Shown one piece after another: positions 42,837-51,877 of a stretch of 64,000 nucleotides of DNA. The notes under the pieces are model-generated. The model saw nothing but the letters and a program-made list of their open reading frames with translations. It ran no database searches and was not told the origin of the DNA. Numbering within the stretch: position 1 is the first letter of the stretch; each line of letters begins with the position of its first letter. Source of the DNA: Salinicola halophyticus (lineage in GTDB: Bacteria; Pseudomonadota; Gammaproteobacteria; Pseudomonadales; Halomonadaceae); NCBI RefSeq assembly GCF_003206695.1, contig NZ_PZJN01000005.1, positions 1-64,000 of the forward strand. The letters are read 5' to 3'. Both the position numbers and the translations under genes were made by a program.

Positions 42837-44119
42837 TTGCCGATATCGAAGCCTGGATCGGGTCCATCGACTGGCGGGACGCGATGTTCGCGTTCGCGTT
42901 CTATTATCCGATATTCATGGCCTGGATGTGGATCATCGGCGGGCTCTGGTTCTACCTGCGTCGCGAGCGCGGCAGAGACATGACCCCGCGGCTCGAGAAG
43001 CTGGGGCCGGAGGCGCCTCATGTCAGCATCATCGTGCCGTGCTTCGACGAAGAGGAGCAGGTCGAGCAGACGATCCGCTATGCGCTGGCCACACGCTATC
43101 CGGATTTCGATGTCATCGCCGTCAACGATGGCAGCAGCGACGAGACCGGCCCGATCCTCGACCGTCTGGCGGACAAGTACGAACGCCTGCGCGTGATTCA
43201 TTTCGCCACCAACCAGGGCAAGGCGGTGGCGCTGCGAGCCGGCGCGCTGGCGGCGCCCTCGGACTACCTGGTGTGTATCGACGGCGATGCGCTGCTGCAT
43301 CCGTTCGCGGTCTACTGGATGATGCAGCATCTTACCGGCGGGCCGCGTGTCGGCGCGGTCACCGGCAATCCGCGCATTCTCAACCGCTCGACGCTGCTGG
43401 GCAAGATTCAGGTAGGCGAATTCTCCTCGATCATCGGCCTGATCAAACGGGCTCAGCGCACCTATGGCCGCATCTTCACCGTCTCCGGCGTGATCACGGG
43501 CTTCAATCGTGCGGCGCTGGACAGCATCGGTTACTGGCGTTCGGACATGGTGACCGAGGATATCGACGTCTCGTGGCGGTTGCAGATCAACCACTGGGAT
43601 ATCCGTTTCGAGCCTGAAGCGCTCTGCTACATCTATATGCCGGAAACCCTGAAAGGGCTGTGGCAGCAGCGGCTGCGCTGGGCCCAGGGTGGCGTCGAAG
43701 TCATGCTGCGCTACGGCAGGCGGCTGCTGTCCTGGCGCCAGCGGCGTTTCTGGGGCGTCGCGCTCGAGTATCTCACAAGCCTGGTGTGGGCCTACGTCAT
43801 GCTGACCATCGCCGTGCTGTTCTGCGTCGGCTTGTTCGTGCCGCTGCCGGCGCGCTGGCATGTCGCGACGCTGTTGCCGCAGTGGAATGGTCTGCTGCTG
43901 GGGGCCACCTGTCTGATCCAGTTTCTGGTCAGCCTCAGCATCGACCAGCGCTATGAACGGGCCGGGTTCCTGCGTCATTACTTCTGGGTGATCTGGTATC
44001 CGTTGCTCTACTGGACATTATCGACGTTGACCGCGGTCGTCGCCGTGCCCAAGACACTGCTGGCCTCGCGCCGACAGCGGGCGCGCTGGAAAAGCCCGGA
44101 CCGCGGGATTCAACCCTGA
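42833..44119 (+). CDS. pgaC: PgaC, poly-beta-1,6-N-acetylglucosamine synthase
   Basis: Family 2 processive glycosyltransferase in the inner membrane that polymerises UDP-GlcNAc. The 428-aa protein has an N-terminal helix (about 19-41), then the catalytic domain with VND (Asp99), CIDGD (Asp150, Asp152), TED (Asp243) and QQRLRW (278-283), and three C-terminal helices. Overlaps the pgaB stop by four bases. In E. coli PgaC/PgaD together bind c-di-GMP for activity; a GGDEF-EAL gene lies 8 kb away. Confidence 0.94.
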   Translation: MIADIEAWIGSIDWRDAMFAFAFYYPIFMAWMWIIGGLWFYLRRERGRDMTPRLEKLGPEAPHVSIIVPCFDEEEQVEQTIRYALATRYPDFDVIAVNDGSSDETGPILDRLADKYERLRVIHFATNQGKAVALRAGALAAPSDYLVCIDGDALLHPFAVYWMMQHLTGGPRVGAVTGNPRILNRSTLLGKIQVGEFSSIIGLIKRAQRTYGRIFTVSGVITGFNRAALDSIGYWRSDMVTEDIDVSWRLQINHWDIRFEPEALCYIYMPETLKGLWQQRLRWAQGGVEVMLRYGRRLLSWRQRRFWGVALEYLTSLVWAYVMLTIAVLFCVGLFVPLPARWHVATLLPQWNGLLLGATCLIQFLVSLSIDQRYERAGFLRHYFWVIWYPLLYWTLSTLTAVVAVPKTLLASRRQRARWKSPDRGIQP

Positions 44120-44133
44120 CAGGAGCTTGCGCC

Positions 44134-44631
44134 ATGCAAGAGTCTCATCACGATATCCATCGGCAGCGGGGCGCCATCAGGCTGCCTCGAATCATTCATC
44201 GTCCCGACCTGCAGACACGGGGCCAGCGAAGCGTATTCGCGTTGGTGGCGGCTATCGGCTGGCTGCTGTGGCTCTATCTGTTCCTGCCTCTGGCCACGAT
44301 CGCCAGCTGGATCTTCGGCGGGCATCGGTTCGACGCCTACGTTATCAACAACCATGGTCATAGCTGGTCCTCGCTGACGATCTACGCGGTCACCATCGCC
44401 CTGGCGGGGGCTGCGCTGTTGATCTGGGCGTTCTACAACTACCGTCGATTTCGCCATGCCGATCGTCGCCGGCCGGCTTTACCGGTGACTTCCGAACGAC
44501 TGGCGCTCTCCTTCGGCGTGAGCTCGGACCAGGTCGCCGAGCTGCAGCGCTCCCGTCACATGACGCTCCGGCACGATGCGCAGGGCAACATCGTCGGGAC
44601 TTCCGAGGGCGAAGGCGCTCGCCCGGCATGA
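44134..44631 (+). CDS. pgaD: PgaD, accessory protein of PNAG synthase
   Basis: Small inner-membrane partner of PgaC, required for synthase stability and c-di-GMP response. The 165-aa protein (E. coli 137) has two hydrophobic helices (about residues 29-55 and 76-98). Between and around them are WLLWLYLFLPLATIASWIFGG and a cytoplasmic tail of about 60 residues. AGGAG lies before the ATG, 14 bases after pgaC. Identified by position, topology and the first-helix motif; sequence conservation in this family is low. Confidence 0.88.
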   Translation: MQESHHDIHRQRGAIRLPRIIHRPDLQTRGQRSVFALVAAIGWLLWLYLFLPLATIASWIFGGHRFDAYVINNHGHSWSSLTIYAVTIALAGAALLIWAFYNYRRFRHADRRRPALPVTSERLALSFGVSSDQVAELQRSRHMTLRHDAQGNIVGTSEGEGARPA

Positions 44632-44739
44632 CGTAAGGCACGCCCGCTGCGCCGTGCCTCGACGAGAGCGCTCGCGGATTCTAGAATAGCGCTCTCGATA
44701 GGCATCTAATGATTTGCGCGTGCAGAAAATGCGATGCTT

Positions 44740-44779
44740 CGCGCCTTCGCTCTCCCCGGTGAAGGCGCGCTGCTTTTTT
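44740..44779 (+). terminator. Terminator-like hairpin after pgaABCD
   Basis: CGCGCCTTC (about 44740-44748) pairs with GAAGGCGCG (44761-44769) around a 12-base loop, followed by CTGCTTTTTT (Ts at 44774-44779). It lies 108 bases after pgaD and before the OPT gene, so it could also act as a leader attenuator for the latter. Confidence 0.55.
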
Positions 44780-44796
44780 CGCCGCCCATGCGCCAA

Positions 44797-44883
44797 TCCC
44801 TTTATGTCAGTTCCTGTATGTCAGCTCCCTTTACGTCTACTCCCTTTACGTCAGCCCTTTTACATCAGCCCTTTTACGCCAGA
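44797..44883 (+). repeat. Six tandem 14-15-bp repeats just before the OPT transporter
   Basis: Units at 44797-44811, 44812-44825, 44826-44840, 44841-44855, 44856-44869 and 44870-44883 follow the pattern TCCCTTTACGTCAGC. They end eight bases before the start codon and occupy the place where the ribosome binding site should be; no purine-rich site is visible. Not obviously coding in any frame. Confidence 0.85.
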
Positions 44884-44891
44884 GTGTTTCC

Positions 44892-47057
44892 ATGTCACAA
44901 CGCATTCCCGATGAAGCACGCCTGCCCGAGCTGACGCTGCGGGGCGTCATTCTCGGTGCCGTCATCACGCTGTTGTTCACCGCCTCCAACGTCTATCTAG
45001 GGCTCAAGGTCGGCTTGACCTTTGCCTCGGCGATTCCGGCCGCAGTCATTTCGATGGCCGTTCTACGTCGCATGAAAGGGGCCAACAAGCTCGAGAACAA
45101 CATGGTCCAGACTCAGGCGTCGGCGGCGGGGACGCTCTCGGCGATCATCTTCGTGCTGCCGGGACTGCTGATGATCGGCTACTGGCAGGGCTTCCCGTTC
45201 TGGCAGACGACAGCGATCTGCGCCATCGGCGGCATTCTCGGGGTGCTCTACACCATTCCGCTCCGCCGGGTGATGGTGGTGCAGAGCGATCTTCCCTATC
45301 CCGAAGGCATCGCAGCCGCGGAAATCCTCGAGGTGGGCAGCCGCAGTTCCCGTGCGTCGGCTGAACAAGAATCCGTCGATCAACGCTCGGATGACGAAAG
45401 CGCTGTCGTCGCAGGCCCGGTCGTTACAAGCCCGCAGCAGGCGAGCGCGGACCCAAGCCGGACGCGCCAGGACGAGAGCCAGACCGCTGGCGAACCCGGT
45501 GCCAGAGAGATTCTATTGGGGGGCGTCGTCGCGGCGGCGTTTTCGATCGCCAGCGGTGGCCTGCGCGTGCTGGGAGAGAGCGTCAGCGTATGGTTCTCGG
45601 CCGGCCGAGCGGCCTTTCAGCTTTCCACCGGCTTTTCGCTGGCGCTGATCGGCGCCGGCTATCTCGTAGGCATCGTCGGCGGCATGGCGATGTTGATCGG
45701 CACGCTGATCGCCTGGGGCATCGCGGTACCGTGGCTGACCAGCATCACGCCGTTGGAAGCGGGGCAGTCACTGGCCGACGCCGGCATGGCACTGTGGTCG
45801 GATAAGGTTCGTTTCATCGGTGCCGGCACCATCGGTATCGCCGCGGTCTGGACCCTGGCGACGCTGTTCAAGCCGATGCTGGTCGGCATTCGCACCTCGC
45901 TCGGCGCGATGCGTGGAGATCACGGCGCCTTCCGTGAGCAGCCGCGTACCGACCGCGATCTGCCGGCAGGCATCATTCTGGCATTGACCGGCGTGCTGCT
46001 GGTGCTATTGACCGGCGTCTTCGCGATCTTTCTGCATCAGGCCGCGCCGCAGCTGGGCGGTGGCGCATTCTGGGCATTGACGCTGGGCAGCGTGATCTTC
46101 GCCGGCGTGTTCGGCTTTCTGATCGCCGCGGCCTGCGGTTACATGGCCGGGTTGGTCGGATCGTCGAGCAGCCCGATTTCGGGCATCGGCATCGTCGCGG
46201 TCATCCTGGTGTCGCTGTTGCTGCTCGGCTTCACCGCTGTCAGCGATGCCTTCGACGCCTTGGATCCCGAAGTCGCCCGCATGCTTCCCACGGCGCTGGC
46301 GCTGTTCGTGACCTCGGTCATTCTCGCCGTGGCGGCGATCTCCAATGACAATCTGCAGGATCTCAAGACGGGTTATCTGGTCGGCGCCACGCCCTGGCGT
46401 CAGCAGGTGGCATTGATCATCGGCTGTCTGATCGGTGCCATGGTGATTCCGCCGGTACTGTCGCTGCTCTACAACGCTTACGGCTTCGTCGGCGCGATGC
46501 CGCGCGAGGGAATGGATCCCGGCCAGGCATTGGCGGCACCGCAGGCGTCGCTGATGACGGCCATCGTGCGCGGCGTGTTTTCCCACGATCTCGAATGGAC
46601 GATGATCATCATCGGTGTGGCGATCGGTGCCGCATTGATCGGCGTCGACGAGTGGTTACGCAAGCGGGGCGGTAGCGCCCGGTTGCCAGTGCTGGCGGTG
46701 GGGATCGGCATCTATCTGCCGCCGAGCATCAACATGCCGCTGGTGATCGGCGCCGTACTCGGCTGGCTGATCGACCGCCGCCTGCGAGCCCGCGCGCTGG
46801 CGCGAGGCGACGATGTCGAGCGCGCCTCGGAGCTGCCGCGCCGCCGCGGAGTCCTGCTCGCCTCGGGGCTGATCGTCGGCGAGAGCCTGGTCGGCGTGAT
46901 GCTGGCCGGCGTCATTGGTCTGAGCGGAGCGCCGGCGCCGTTGGCGCTGGTCGGCGACGATTTCGCCGGCACCGCTCAGTGGTTGGGGCTGGTGGTGTTC
47001 ATCGCCGTCTGCGTCGGTTTCTATCGACGCGTGCTGGCATCGCCCAGAACCGGATAA
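44892..47057 (+). CDS. OPT family (oligopeptide) transporter
   Basis: Inner-membrane importer of the OPT superfamily; bacterial members of this type are annotated as peptide transporters, but substrates are rarely proven. The 721-aa protein has about 15-16 hydrophobic helices, the OPT start LRGVILGAVITLLFTASNVYLG in two parts, and conserved SNDNLQDLKTGYLVGATPWRQQ near residue 490. A hydrophilic Ser/Glu/Gln-rich loop (about 150-200) looks poorly constrained. The usual ribosome binding site is replaced by short tandem repeats. Its stop lies ten bases from that of the convergent lactonase gene. Confidence 0.88.
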   Translation: MSQRIPDEARLPELTLRGVILGAVITLLFTASNVYLGLKVGLTFASAIPAAVISMAVLRRMKGANKLENNMVQTQASAAGTLSAIIFVLPGLLMIGYWQGFPFWQTTAICAIGGILGVLYTIPLRRVMVVQSDLPYPEGIAAAEILEVGSRSSRASAEQESVDQRSDDESAVVAGPVVTSPQQASADPSRTRQDESQTAGEPGAREILLGGVVAAAFSIASGGLRVLGESVSVWFSAGRAAFQLSTGFSLALIGAGYLVGIVGGMAMLIGTLIAWGIAVPWLTSITPLEAGQSLADAGMALWSDKVRFIGAGTIGIAAVWTLATLFKPMLVGIRTSLGAMRGDHGAFREQPRTDRDLPAGIILALTGVLLVLLTGVFAIFLHQAAPQLGGGAFWALTLGSVIFAGVFGFLIAAACGYMAGLVGSSSSPISGIGIVAVILVSLLLLGFTAVSDAFDALDPEVARMLPTALALFVTSVILAVAAISNDNLQDLKTGYLVGATPWRQQVALIIGCLIGAMVIPPVLSLLYNAYGFVGAMPREGMDPGQALAAPQASLMTAIVRGVFSHDLEWTMIIIGVAIGAALIGVDEWLRKRGGSARLPVLAVGIGIYLPPSINMPLVIGAVLGWLIDRRLRARALARGDDVERASELPRRRGVLLASGLIVGESLVGVMLAGVIGLSGAPAPLALVGDDFAGTAQWLGLVVFIAVCVGFYRRVLASPRTG

Positions 47058-47067
47058 TACCGCGGGC

Positions 47068-47949
47068 TCAGAGCGTCGAATCATTGGGCAGGATCACCGG
47101 CGTGGTGGCGATGCCGCCGATCTCGACGTCGATCTCGAACAGCGCGCCCGCCAGCGGTTCGTCGGAGCAGCCGGTGGCGGCCGAAGTGACGAACAGGCGT
47201 TCGAGTGTCCCGCCGCCAAAGGTGCAGGACGTGGGGCGGGACACGGGCAACTCGACCTCCCGGTCGAGCGAGCCATCGGCGTGATAGCGCGCGATGCGGC
47301 CGCCGTCCCATAGCGCGATCCACAGTCCCCCTTCGCGATCGCAGGTCATGCCGTCCGGATAGCCGGCGCCTGGCGCCAGTCGAATGTGCTCGCGCCGATT
47401 CGTCAGTTCGCCGTCGTCATCGAGATCGAAAGCGAACACGATCTGGCGTGCGCTGTCGTTATGATAAAGTGTGCCACCGTCGGGACTGATGGCGGGGCCG
47501 TTGGTGACATGGTATTCGCTGTCCATCTCGATCAGGCCGCGGCTATCGAGGCGGAACAGGTGACCACGCACCTCGGCCTCGGCGTCGTCCATGGAGCCGA
47601 ACCACAGCCGGCCGTGACTATCGCTTCCGGCGTCGTTGAGGCGGTCGCCGGCCGGCAGCCATTCGATCGGCGTCAGGCGTTTGCCGATACGCAGGCCGTT
47701 GTCGTCGAGTTCGAGTTCGACCACGCCGGAAAGCAGGCCGGCGACGAAGCCACCGCCCTCCCGCGGTAGCAGCCAGCAGCAGGCCTCGTCGAGATCCCAG
47801 CTCTGGCGTTGGTCGCCGTCGGGATAGTAGGCGTGCAGTCTGGCCTGGCGGATGTCGACGAACAGCAGCGCGCGAAGGCTGTCGGACCAGATGGGGCCCT
47901 CGCCGAGTTCGGCGCCGATCTTCCAGACCACCGTTTCGTCCTTGTGCAT
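47068..47949 (-). CDS. SMP-30/gluconolactonase/LRE family protein
   Basis: Six-bladed beta-propeller that probably hydrolyses a sugar lactone in a divalent-metal-dependent way; the sugar is unknown. The 293-aa protein keeps the metal ligands of the family: Glu17 (GEGPIW), Asn105 (RLNDAG), Asn150 (TNGPAIS) and Asp199 (YPDGM). The WIALWDGGRIARY segment is also typical. No signal peptide. It is alone on the minus strand, convergent with the OPT gene and divergent from the RmlD-like gene, so the context gives no pathway. Confidence 0.88.
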   Translation of the reverse strand: MHKDETVVWKIGAELGEGPIWSDSLRALLFVDIRQARLHAYYPDGDQRQSWDLDEACCWLLPREGGGFVAGLLSGVVELELDDNGLRIGKRLTPIEWLPAGDRLNDAGSDSHGRLWFGSMDDAEAEVRGHLFRLDSRGLIEMDSEYHVTNGPAISPDGGTLYHNDSARQIVFAFDLDDDGELTNRREHIRLAPGAGYPDGMTCDREGGLWIALWDGGRIARYHADGSLDREVELPVSRPTSCTFGGGTLERLFVTSAATGCSDEPLAGALFEIDVEIGGIATTPVILPNDSTL

Positions 47950-48139
47950 GAGGGTTCTCTCCCGGGACTAGTGAAGTGTCGGTTGGTGTTGGTATCCGTC
48001 TCTCTCAGGATTGATACTGTGATGTTCATTGAGGCCGTTGTCACCGCCTTCGTTAGCATAGTGGCGGTGTCGATGAAGGAAACAGGATTGTTGAAACGAG
48101 CAAGGATCCAAGAGCGATGAGGCGTGTCGAGGTGCCATC

Positions 48140-49054
48140 GTGAAGTGTCTGGTGTTGCAAGCGGAGCACTGCCTGAATCTGGCGCTGCGCGACACCGCGG
48201 CGCAGCGCAGTGATATCGCCTATGTGTCGGCGCCCGAGGCGGTCGATGTCGAGGTGCTGGCGTCAATCAAGCCGGAGGTGGTGATCGTGCCGCCGCTGGC
48301 GGACCCCGGCCGCTGCGAGCCGGCGGTGGTGTATACGCACGCCAATCGGGTCGAGGCGCTGCTCGAGGCGTGTCAGACGTTACGAATTCCGCTGGTCTGG
48401 TGCGTCTCGGACGCGGTCTACGAGGATGGCGCGGAAGGGCCGATCGACGAGGCAGTCGTGCCGCGGCCGCGCGACACCGCGATGCGGCGTCTCGTTGCCG
48501 TCGGTGAGGGCGTGCGCCGATACCCGCAGCACCTGATACTGCGTCTGGGTCCGCTGTTCGGCAGTGAAGGCGACGATGCCTGGTTGAGTGACCTGGTGAC
48601 GGCATTGATGCACGGTGAAACGGTGCGCGCGCCTCAGGATCTGGTGCTGTGCCCGACCTCGGTCACGGCCGTGGCGCGGGCGCTGACGGGGATGCTGCTG
48701 CAGCTCGCCAGTGGCGCCGGAGCCTGGGGGACCTACCATCTCTGCGGCACCGAACCGGTCAGCGTCTTCACCTACTGCTCCGTGGTCCGGACCCAGCTCG
48801 AGACGCGCCTCGAGGGGGTGGGCGTGTCCATGACACTTGGCGAATTGCAGGCGCTCAATCAGCACCACGATACGCCGTTGCGGCGAGTGCTCGATTGTCG
48901 CCGGCTGCTCGATGTCTTCGGGATACACCAGAAGTCCTGGCGGGTAGAGCTGGGCCTGATGCTGGATGCCTGGTGTCAGCAGCACTATCCCGATCGGGAA
49001 GAGGCCGATAATGGCAGTCCAGGCACTAGCAGGGGAGAAACGGCCCGCGCATGA
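48140..49054 (+). CDS. RmlD-like sugar-nucleotide-binding protein, degenerate
   Basis: 304 aa, GTG start with GAGGTG six bases upstream. The fold pattern is that of dTDP-4-dehydrorhamnose reductase-like short-chain enzymes (VVIVPPLADPG, THANRVEALLEACQ, LVWCVSDAVYEDG, LRLGPLFG). The N-terminal Rossmann GxxGxxG is replaced by QAEHCLNLA and no YxxxK is visible, so oxidoreductase activity is doubtful. The nearest rhamnose genes are not present. Its stop overlaps the plsC-like start by four bases, so the two are translated together, and a link to lipid or envelope work is likely. Confidence 0.65.
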   Translation: MKCLVLQAEHCLNLALRDTAAQRSDIAYVSAPEAVDVEVLASIKPEVVIVPPLADPGRCEPAVVYTHANRVEALLEACQTLRIPLVWCVSDAVYEDGAEGPIDEAVVPRPRDTAMRRLVAVGEGVRRYPQHLILRLGPLFGSEGDDAWLSDLVTALMHGETVRAPQDLVLCPTSVTAVARALTGMLLQLASGAGAWGTYHLCGTEPVSVFTYCSVVRTQLETRLEGVGVSMTLGELQALNQHHDTPLRRVLDCRRLLDVFGIHQKSWRVELGLMLDAWCQQHYPDREEADNGSPGTSRGETARA

Positions 49055-49809
49055 AAGTCTTTCGCAGTTTGATCTTTTACATCGGTTATTTTCTGGCGAT
49101 TCTGGTTTCCGGCCTGTTGATGCTGCCGATCGGTTTCGCGCTGCCGGTGCGTTCACGATTCCAGCTGTTCAATTGGCATAACCGGTTTATCGTCAGCTGG
49201 CTGTCGCTGACCTGCGGCGTCCGCTACCACGTGCAGGGCCGCGAAAGAGTGCCCGAGGGGCCGTGCGTGGTACTGGCCAACCATCAGAGCGAGTGGGAGA
49301 CCGTCTACCTGCAGTTGCTGAAGACGCCGATCTGTACCGTGCTCAAGAAGGAGCTGCTCAGCATCCCGCTGTTCGGCTGGGGCGTGCGCCTGCTGAAACC
49401 GATTCCGCTGGACCGTTCGAGGCCTTCGGCCGCGATGCGTCAGGTCCTTTCCCACGGCAGACAGCGTCTGGAGGAGGGGCTGTCGGTACTGATCTTCCCA
49501 GAGGGTACGCGCGTGCCGCCGGGAGAGCGCCGTCGCTTCAACAAGAGCGGCGCGGTGATCGCGTGTCGGACGGGTGTGCCGGTGCTGCCTGTCGCCCACA
49601 ATGCCGGCGAGCGCTGGGGGCGCCACTGGGTCAAGCAGCCCGGCGTGCTCAATGTGGTCGTGGGAGAGCCGATCGCTACCGTGGGGCGCCGGCCTGAGGA
49701 GGTGATGGCCGAGATGGAGGCCTGGATCGAGCGTACGCTGGACGAGATCTCCGAAGTCCCGCGTCCGCCGCTGCCGGAAAAAGCCCCGCCGGCAGAGCTT
49801 CCCTCCTGA
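49051..49809 (+). CDS. plsC: 1-acyl-sn-glycerol-3-phosphate acyltransferase (PlsC-like)
   Basis: Probably transfers the second acyl chain to make phosphatidic acid at the inner membrane. The 252-aa protein has an N-terminal helix (7-30), motif I NHQSEWE (77-83, so His78-x4-Glu83 rather than the usual HX4D, as in the NHQSxWET subgroup I know from other gammaproteobacteria), the block around PIPLDRSR and motif III FPEGTR (149-154). Coupled to the preceding RmlD-like gene and followed by a bidirectional terminator shared with fabB. Confidence 0.88.
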   Translation: MKVFRSLIFYIGYFLAILVSGLLMLPIGFALPVRSRFQLFNWHNRFIVSWLSLTCGVRYHVQGRERVPEGPCVVLANHQSEWETVYLQLLKTPICTVLKKELLSIPLFGWGVRLLKPIPLDRSRPSAAMRQVLSHGRQRLEEGLSVLIFPEGTRVPPGERRRFNKSGAVIACRTGVPVLPVAHNAGERWGRHWVKQPGVLNVVVGEPIATVGRRPEEVMAEMEAWIERTLDEISEVPRPPLPEKAPPAELPS

Positions 49810-49844
49810 GCGATGAAGGGCGCGATCGGTATGAGATAGTCATG

Positions 49845-49870
49845 AAAAAGGCGCCCCGCGGGGCGCCTTT
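49845..49870. terminator. Bidirectional terminator between plsC and fabB
   Basis: GGCGCCCC (49850-49857), loop GC, GGGGCGCC (49860-49867), flanked by AAAAA on the left and TTT on the right. The minus-strand reading has the stronger T run, which suits fabB; plus-strand plsC ends 36 bases upstream. Confidence 0.8.
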
Positions 49871-49896
49871 GCGTTGGTGACGATGATCGCTCGGGC

Positions 49897-51114
49897 TCAG
49901 CTCTCGAAACGATCCAGCACCAGACAAGCGTTGGTACCGCCAAAACCGAAGCTGTTGGACAGCACACGCCGAACATCGACATCATCGCGACGTTGGCGAA
50001 CGATATCGAAACCGTTGGCCTGCTCGTCGAGCGTGTCGATATTGGCCGAGGCGCAGATGAACCGGTTCTGCATCATCAACAGCGAGTAGACCGCCTCCTG
50101 CACGCCGGTAGCGCCCAGCGAGTGACCGGTCAGCGACTTGGTCGAACTCATCGCCGGCGTGCTGTCGCCGAACACTTCGCGAATCGCCTTGAGCTCGGCG
50201 ACATCGCCCACCGGCGTCGAGGTGCCGTGGGTGTTGACGTAGTCGACCTTGCCTTCCAGTCCGGCCAGCGCCTGACGCATGCAGCGTGCCGCCCCTTCGC
50301 CGGAGGGCGCGACCATGTCATGGCCGTCGGACGTGGCACCGTAGCCGGTGATCTCGGCATAGATCTTGGCGCCGCGGGCCTTGGCGTGTTCGAGCTCTTC
50401 GACCACCAGCATCCCGCCACCGCCGGCGATGATGAAACCGTCGCGATCCACGTCATAGGGCCGCGAGGCCTTTTCCGGGGTGTCGTTGTAGTGGGTGGTC
50501 AGCGCTCCCATTGCGTCGAACAGGCACGACAGCGTCCAATGCTCTTCCTCGCCGCCGCCGGCGAACACCACATCCTGCTTGCCGAGCTGGATCTGCTCGA
50601 CGGCGCTGCCGATGCAATGGGCCGAAGTGGCGCAGGCGGAAGAGATGGAGTAGTTGATACCCTTGATCTTGAACGGCGTTGCCAGGCAGGCCGATACCGT
50701 GCTGCCCATGGTCCGGGTGACCCGGTAAGGGCCGACGCGACGCAGGCCTTTCTCGCGCATCACGTCCGCGGCTTCGACCTGATTGGCGCTGGAAGCGCCG
50801 CCGGAGCCGGCGATCAGACCGGTGCGCGGATTGGAGACGTCGTTGGCCTCCAGCCCGGCGTCGTCGATAGCCTGCTGCATGGCGATGTAGGCGTAGGCTG
50901 CCGCATCGCCCATGAAGCGCAGCTGCTTGCGATCGACCAGCGCTTCGATATCGATGTCGACCACGCCTGCGACCTGACTACGAAAGCCGAGTTCGGCATA
51001 TTCCGGTTTGAAACGGATACCGGAGCGCCCCTGGCGCAGGGAATCGAGGACCTGTTGGGCGTCGTTGCCCAGGCAGGAAACGATACCCAGGCCGGTGACT
51101 ACCACTCGTTTCAT
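49897..51114 (-). CDS. fabB: 3-oxoacyl-ACP synthase I (FabB)
   Basis: Elongates acyl-ACP including the cis-3-decenoyl branch, so with FabA it makes unsaturated fatty acids. I chose ATG 51114 ([16 protein letters not shown]), 405 aa, with a GGGAGG site upstream; the frame continues 19 codons further without similarity. Catalytic residues are Cys161 (SSACATSAH), His296 (NTHGTSTP) and His331 (GHSLGATG), with Lys326. It follows fabA by 13 bases on the same strand. Confidence 0.96.
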   Translation of the reverse strand: MKRVVVTGLGIVSCLGNDAQQVLDSLRQGRSGIRFKPEYAELGFRSQVAGVVDIDIEALVDRKQLRFMGDAAAYAYIAMQQAIDDAGLEANDVSNPRTGLIAGSGGASSANQVEAADVMREKGLRRVGPYRVTRTMGSTVSACLATPFKIKGINYSISSACATSAHCIGSAVEQIQLGKQDVVFAGGGEEEHWTLSCLFDAMGALTTHYNDTPEKASRPYDVDRDGFIIAGGGGMLVVEELEHAKARGAKIYAEITGYGATSDGHDMVAPSGEGAARCMRQALAGLEGKVDYVNTHGTSTPVGDVAELKAIREVFGDSTPAMSSTKSLTGHSLGATGVQEAVYSLLMMQNRFICASANIDTLDEQANGFDIVRQRRDDVDVRRVLSNSFGFGGTNACLVLDRFES

Positions 51115-51127
51115 GGAAGCCTCCCGC

Positions 51128-51643
51128 TCAGAATTTCTCAGTATTGGTGAACAGACCCACACGCAGATCATTGGCCTGGTAGATATCCTGGCCGTCGACC
51201 GATAGCGTGCCGTCGGCGATGCCCAGCACGAGGCTACGAGTGATCACGCGCTTGATCTGGATGTGATACGAAACCTGGCCGGCGGTTGGCAGAATCTGCC
51301 CGGAAAACTTGACCTCGCCGCAGCCCAGCGCGCGTCCGCGGCCGGGATTGCCGAGCCAGCCGAGATGGAAGCCCACCAACTGCCACATGGCATCCAGGCC
51401 CAGGCATCCGGGCATGACTGGATCGCCCGGGAAATGGCACTGGAAGAACCACAGGTCGGGGTGGATATCCAGTTCGGCGATGATCTCGCCCTTGTGGTAT
51501 TTGCCACCATCCTCATTGATCCGCGTGATGCGATCGAGCATCAGCATGTTGGGAGCGGGCAACTGGGCGTTGCCGGGGCCGAACAGTTCCCCCCGGCTGC
51601 ATTTCAGCAGATCGTCTTGGCTGAAAGAGTGCTGTCTGGTCAC
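51128..51643 (-). CDS. fabA: 3-hydroxydecanoyl-ACP dehydratase/isomerase (FabA)
   Basis: Introduces the double bond of anaerobic unsaturated fatty acid synthesis by dehydrating 3-hydroxydecanoyl-ACP and isomerising the product. I chose GTG 51643, which gives 171 aa and places the catalytic pair at His70 ([11 protein letters not shown]) and Asp84 ([11 protein letters not shown]), the same numbers as in E. coli. The open frame extends 28 codons further upstream without family similarity. First gene of the fabAB pair, divergent from the GGDEF-EAL gene. Confidence 0.95.
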   Translation of the reverse strand: MTRQHSFSQDDLLKCSRGELFGPGNAQLPAPNMLMLDRITRINEDGGKYHKGEIIAELDIHPDLWFFQCHFPGDPVMPGCLGLDAMWQLVGFHLGWLGNPGRGRALGCGEVKFSGQILPTAGQVSYHIQIKRVITRSLVLGIADGTLSVDGQDIYQANDLRVGLFTNTEKF

Positions 51644-51877
51644 TGGCGCATTCCGAGAATCGAAAAAGAGTTTACCTCGAGGATTCCGAGGCGCGGCCAG
51701 TCTAATGGCTGCGGGCACTGATTGCACGTCGGCTGCAGCCTAGTCGCGTGAAGCGCAGGGCGCAATGATCGGTATCACGCTTGCTCTGGCGAATGCCGCC
51801 GGGGCATGATGCCCGAACGGGACAGGGATCTCCGCGATAGCCGCCGGGCTAACCATAACGACGATAAACGACGAGCT

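Noticed and set aside
44797-44883. Short tandem repeats before the OPT gene as a CRISPR array
   Set aside because: Units are adjacent without spacers and only 14-15 bp long.
49993-51150. 385-codon plus-strand open frame opposite fabB
   Set aside because: Antisense shadow; fabB has all catalytic residues on the minus strand.
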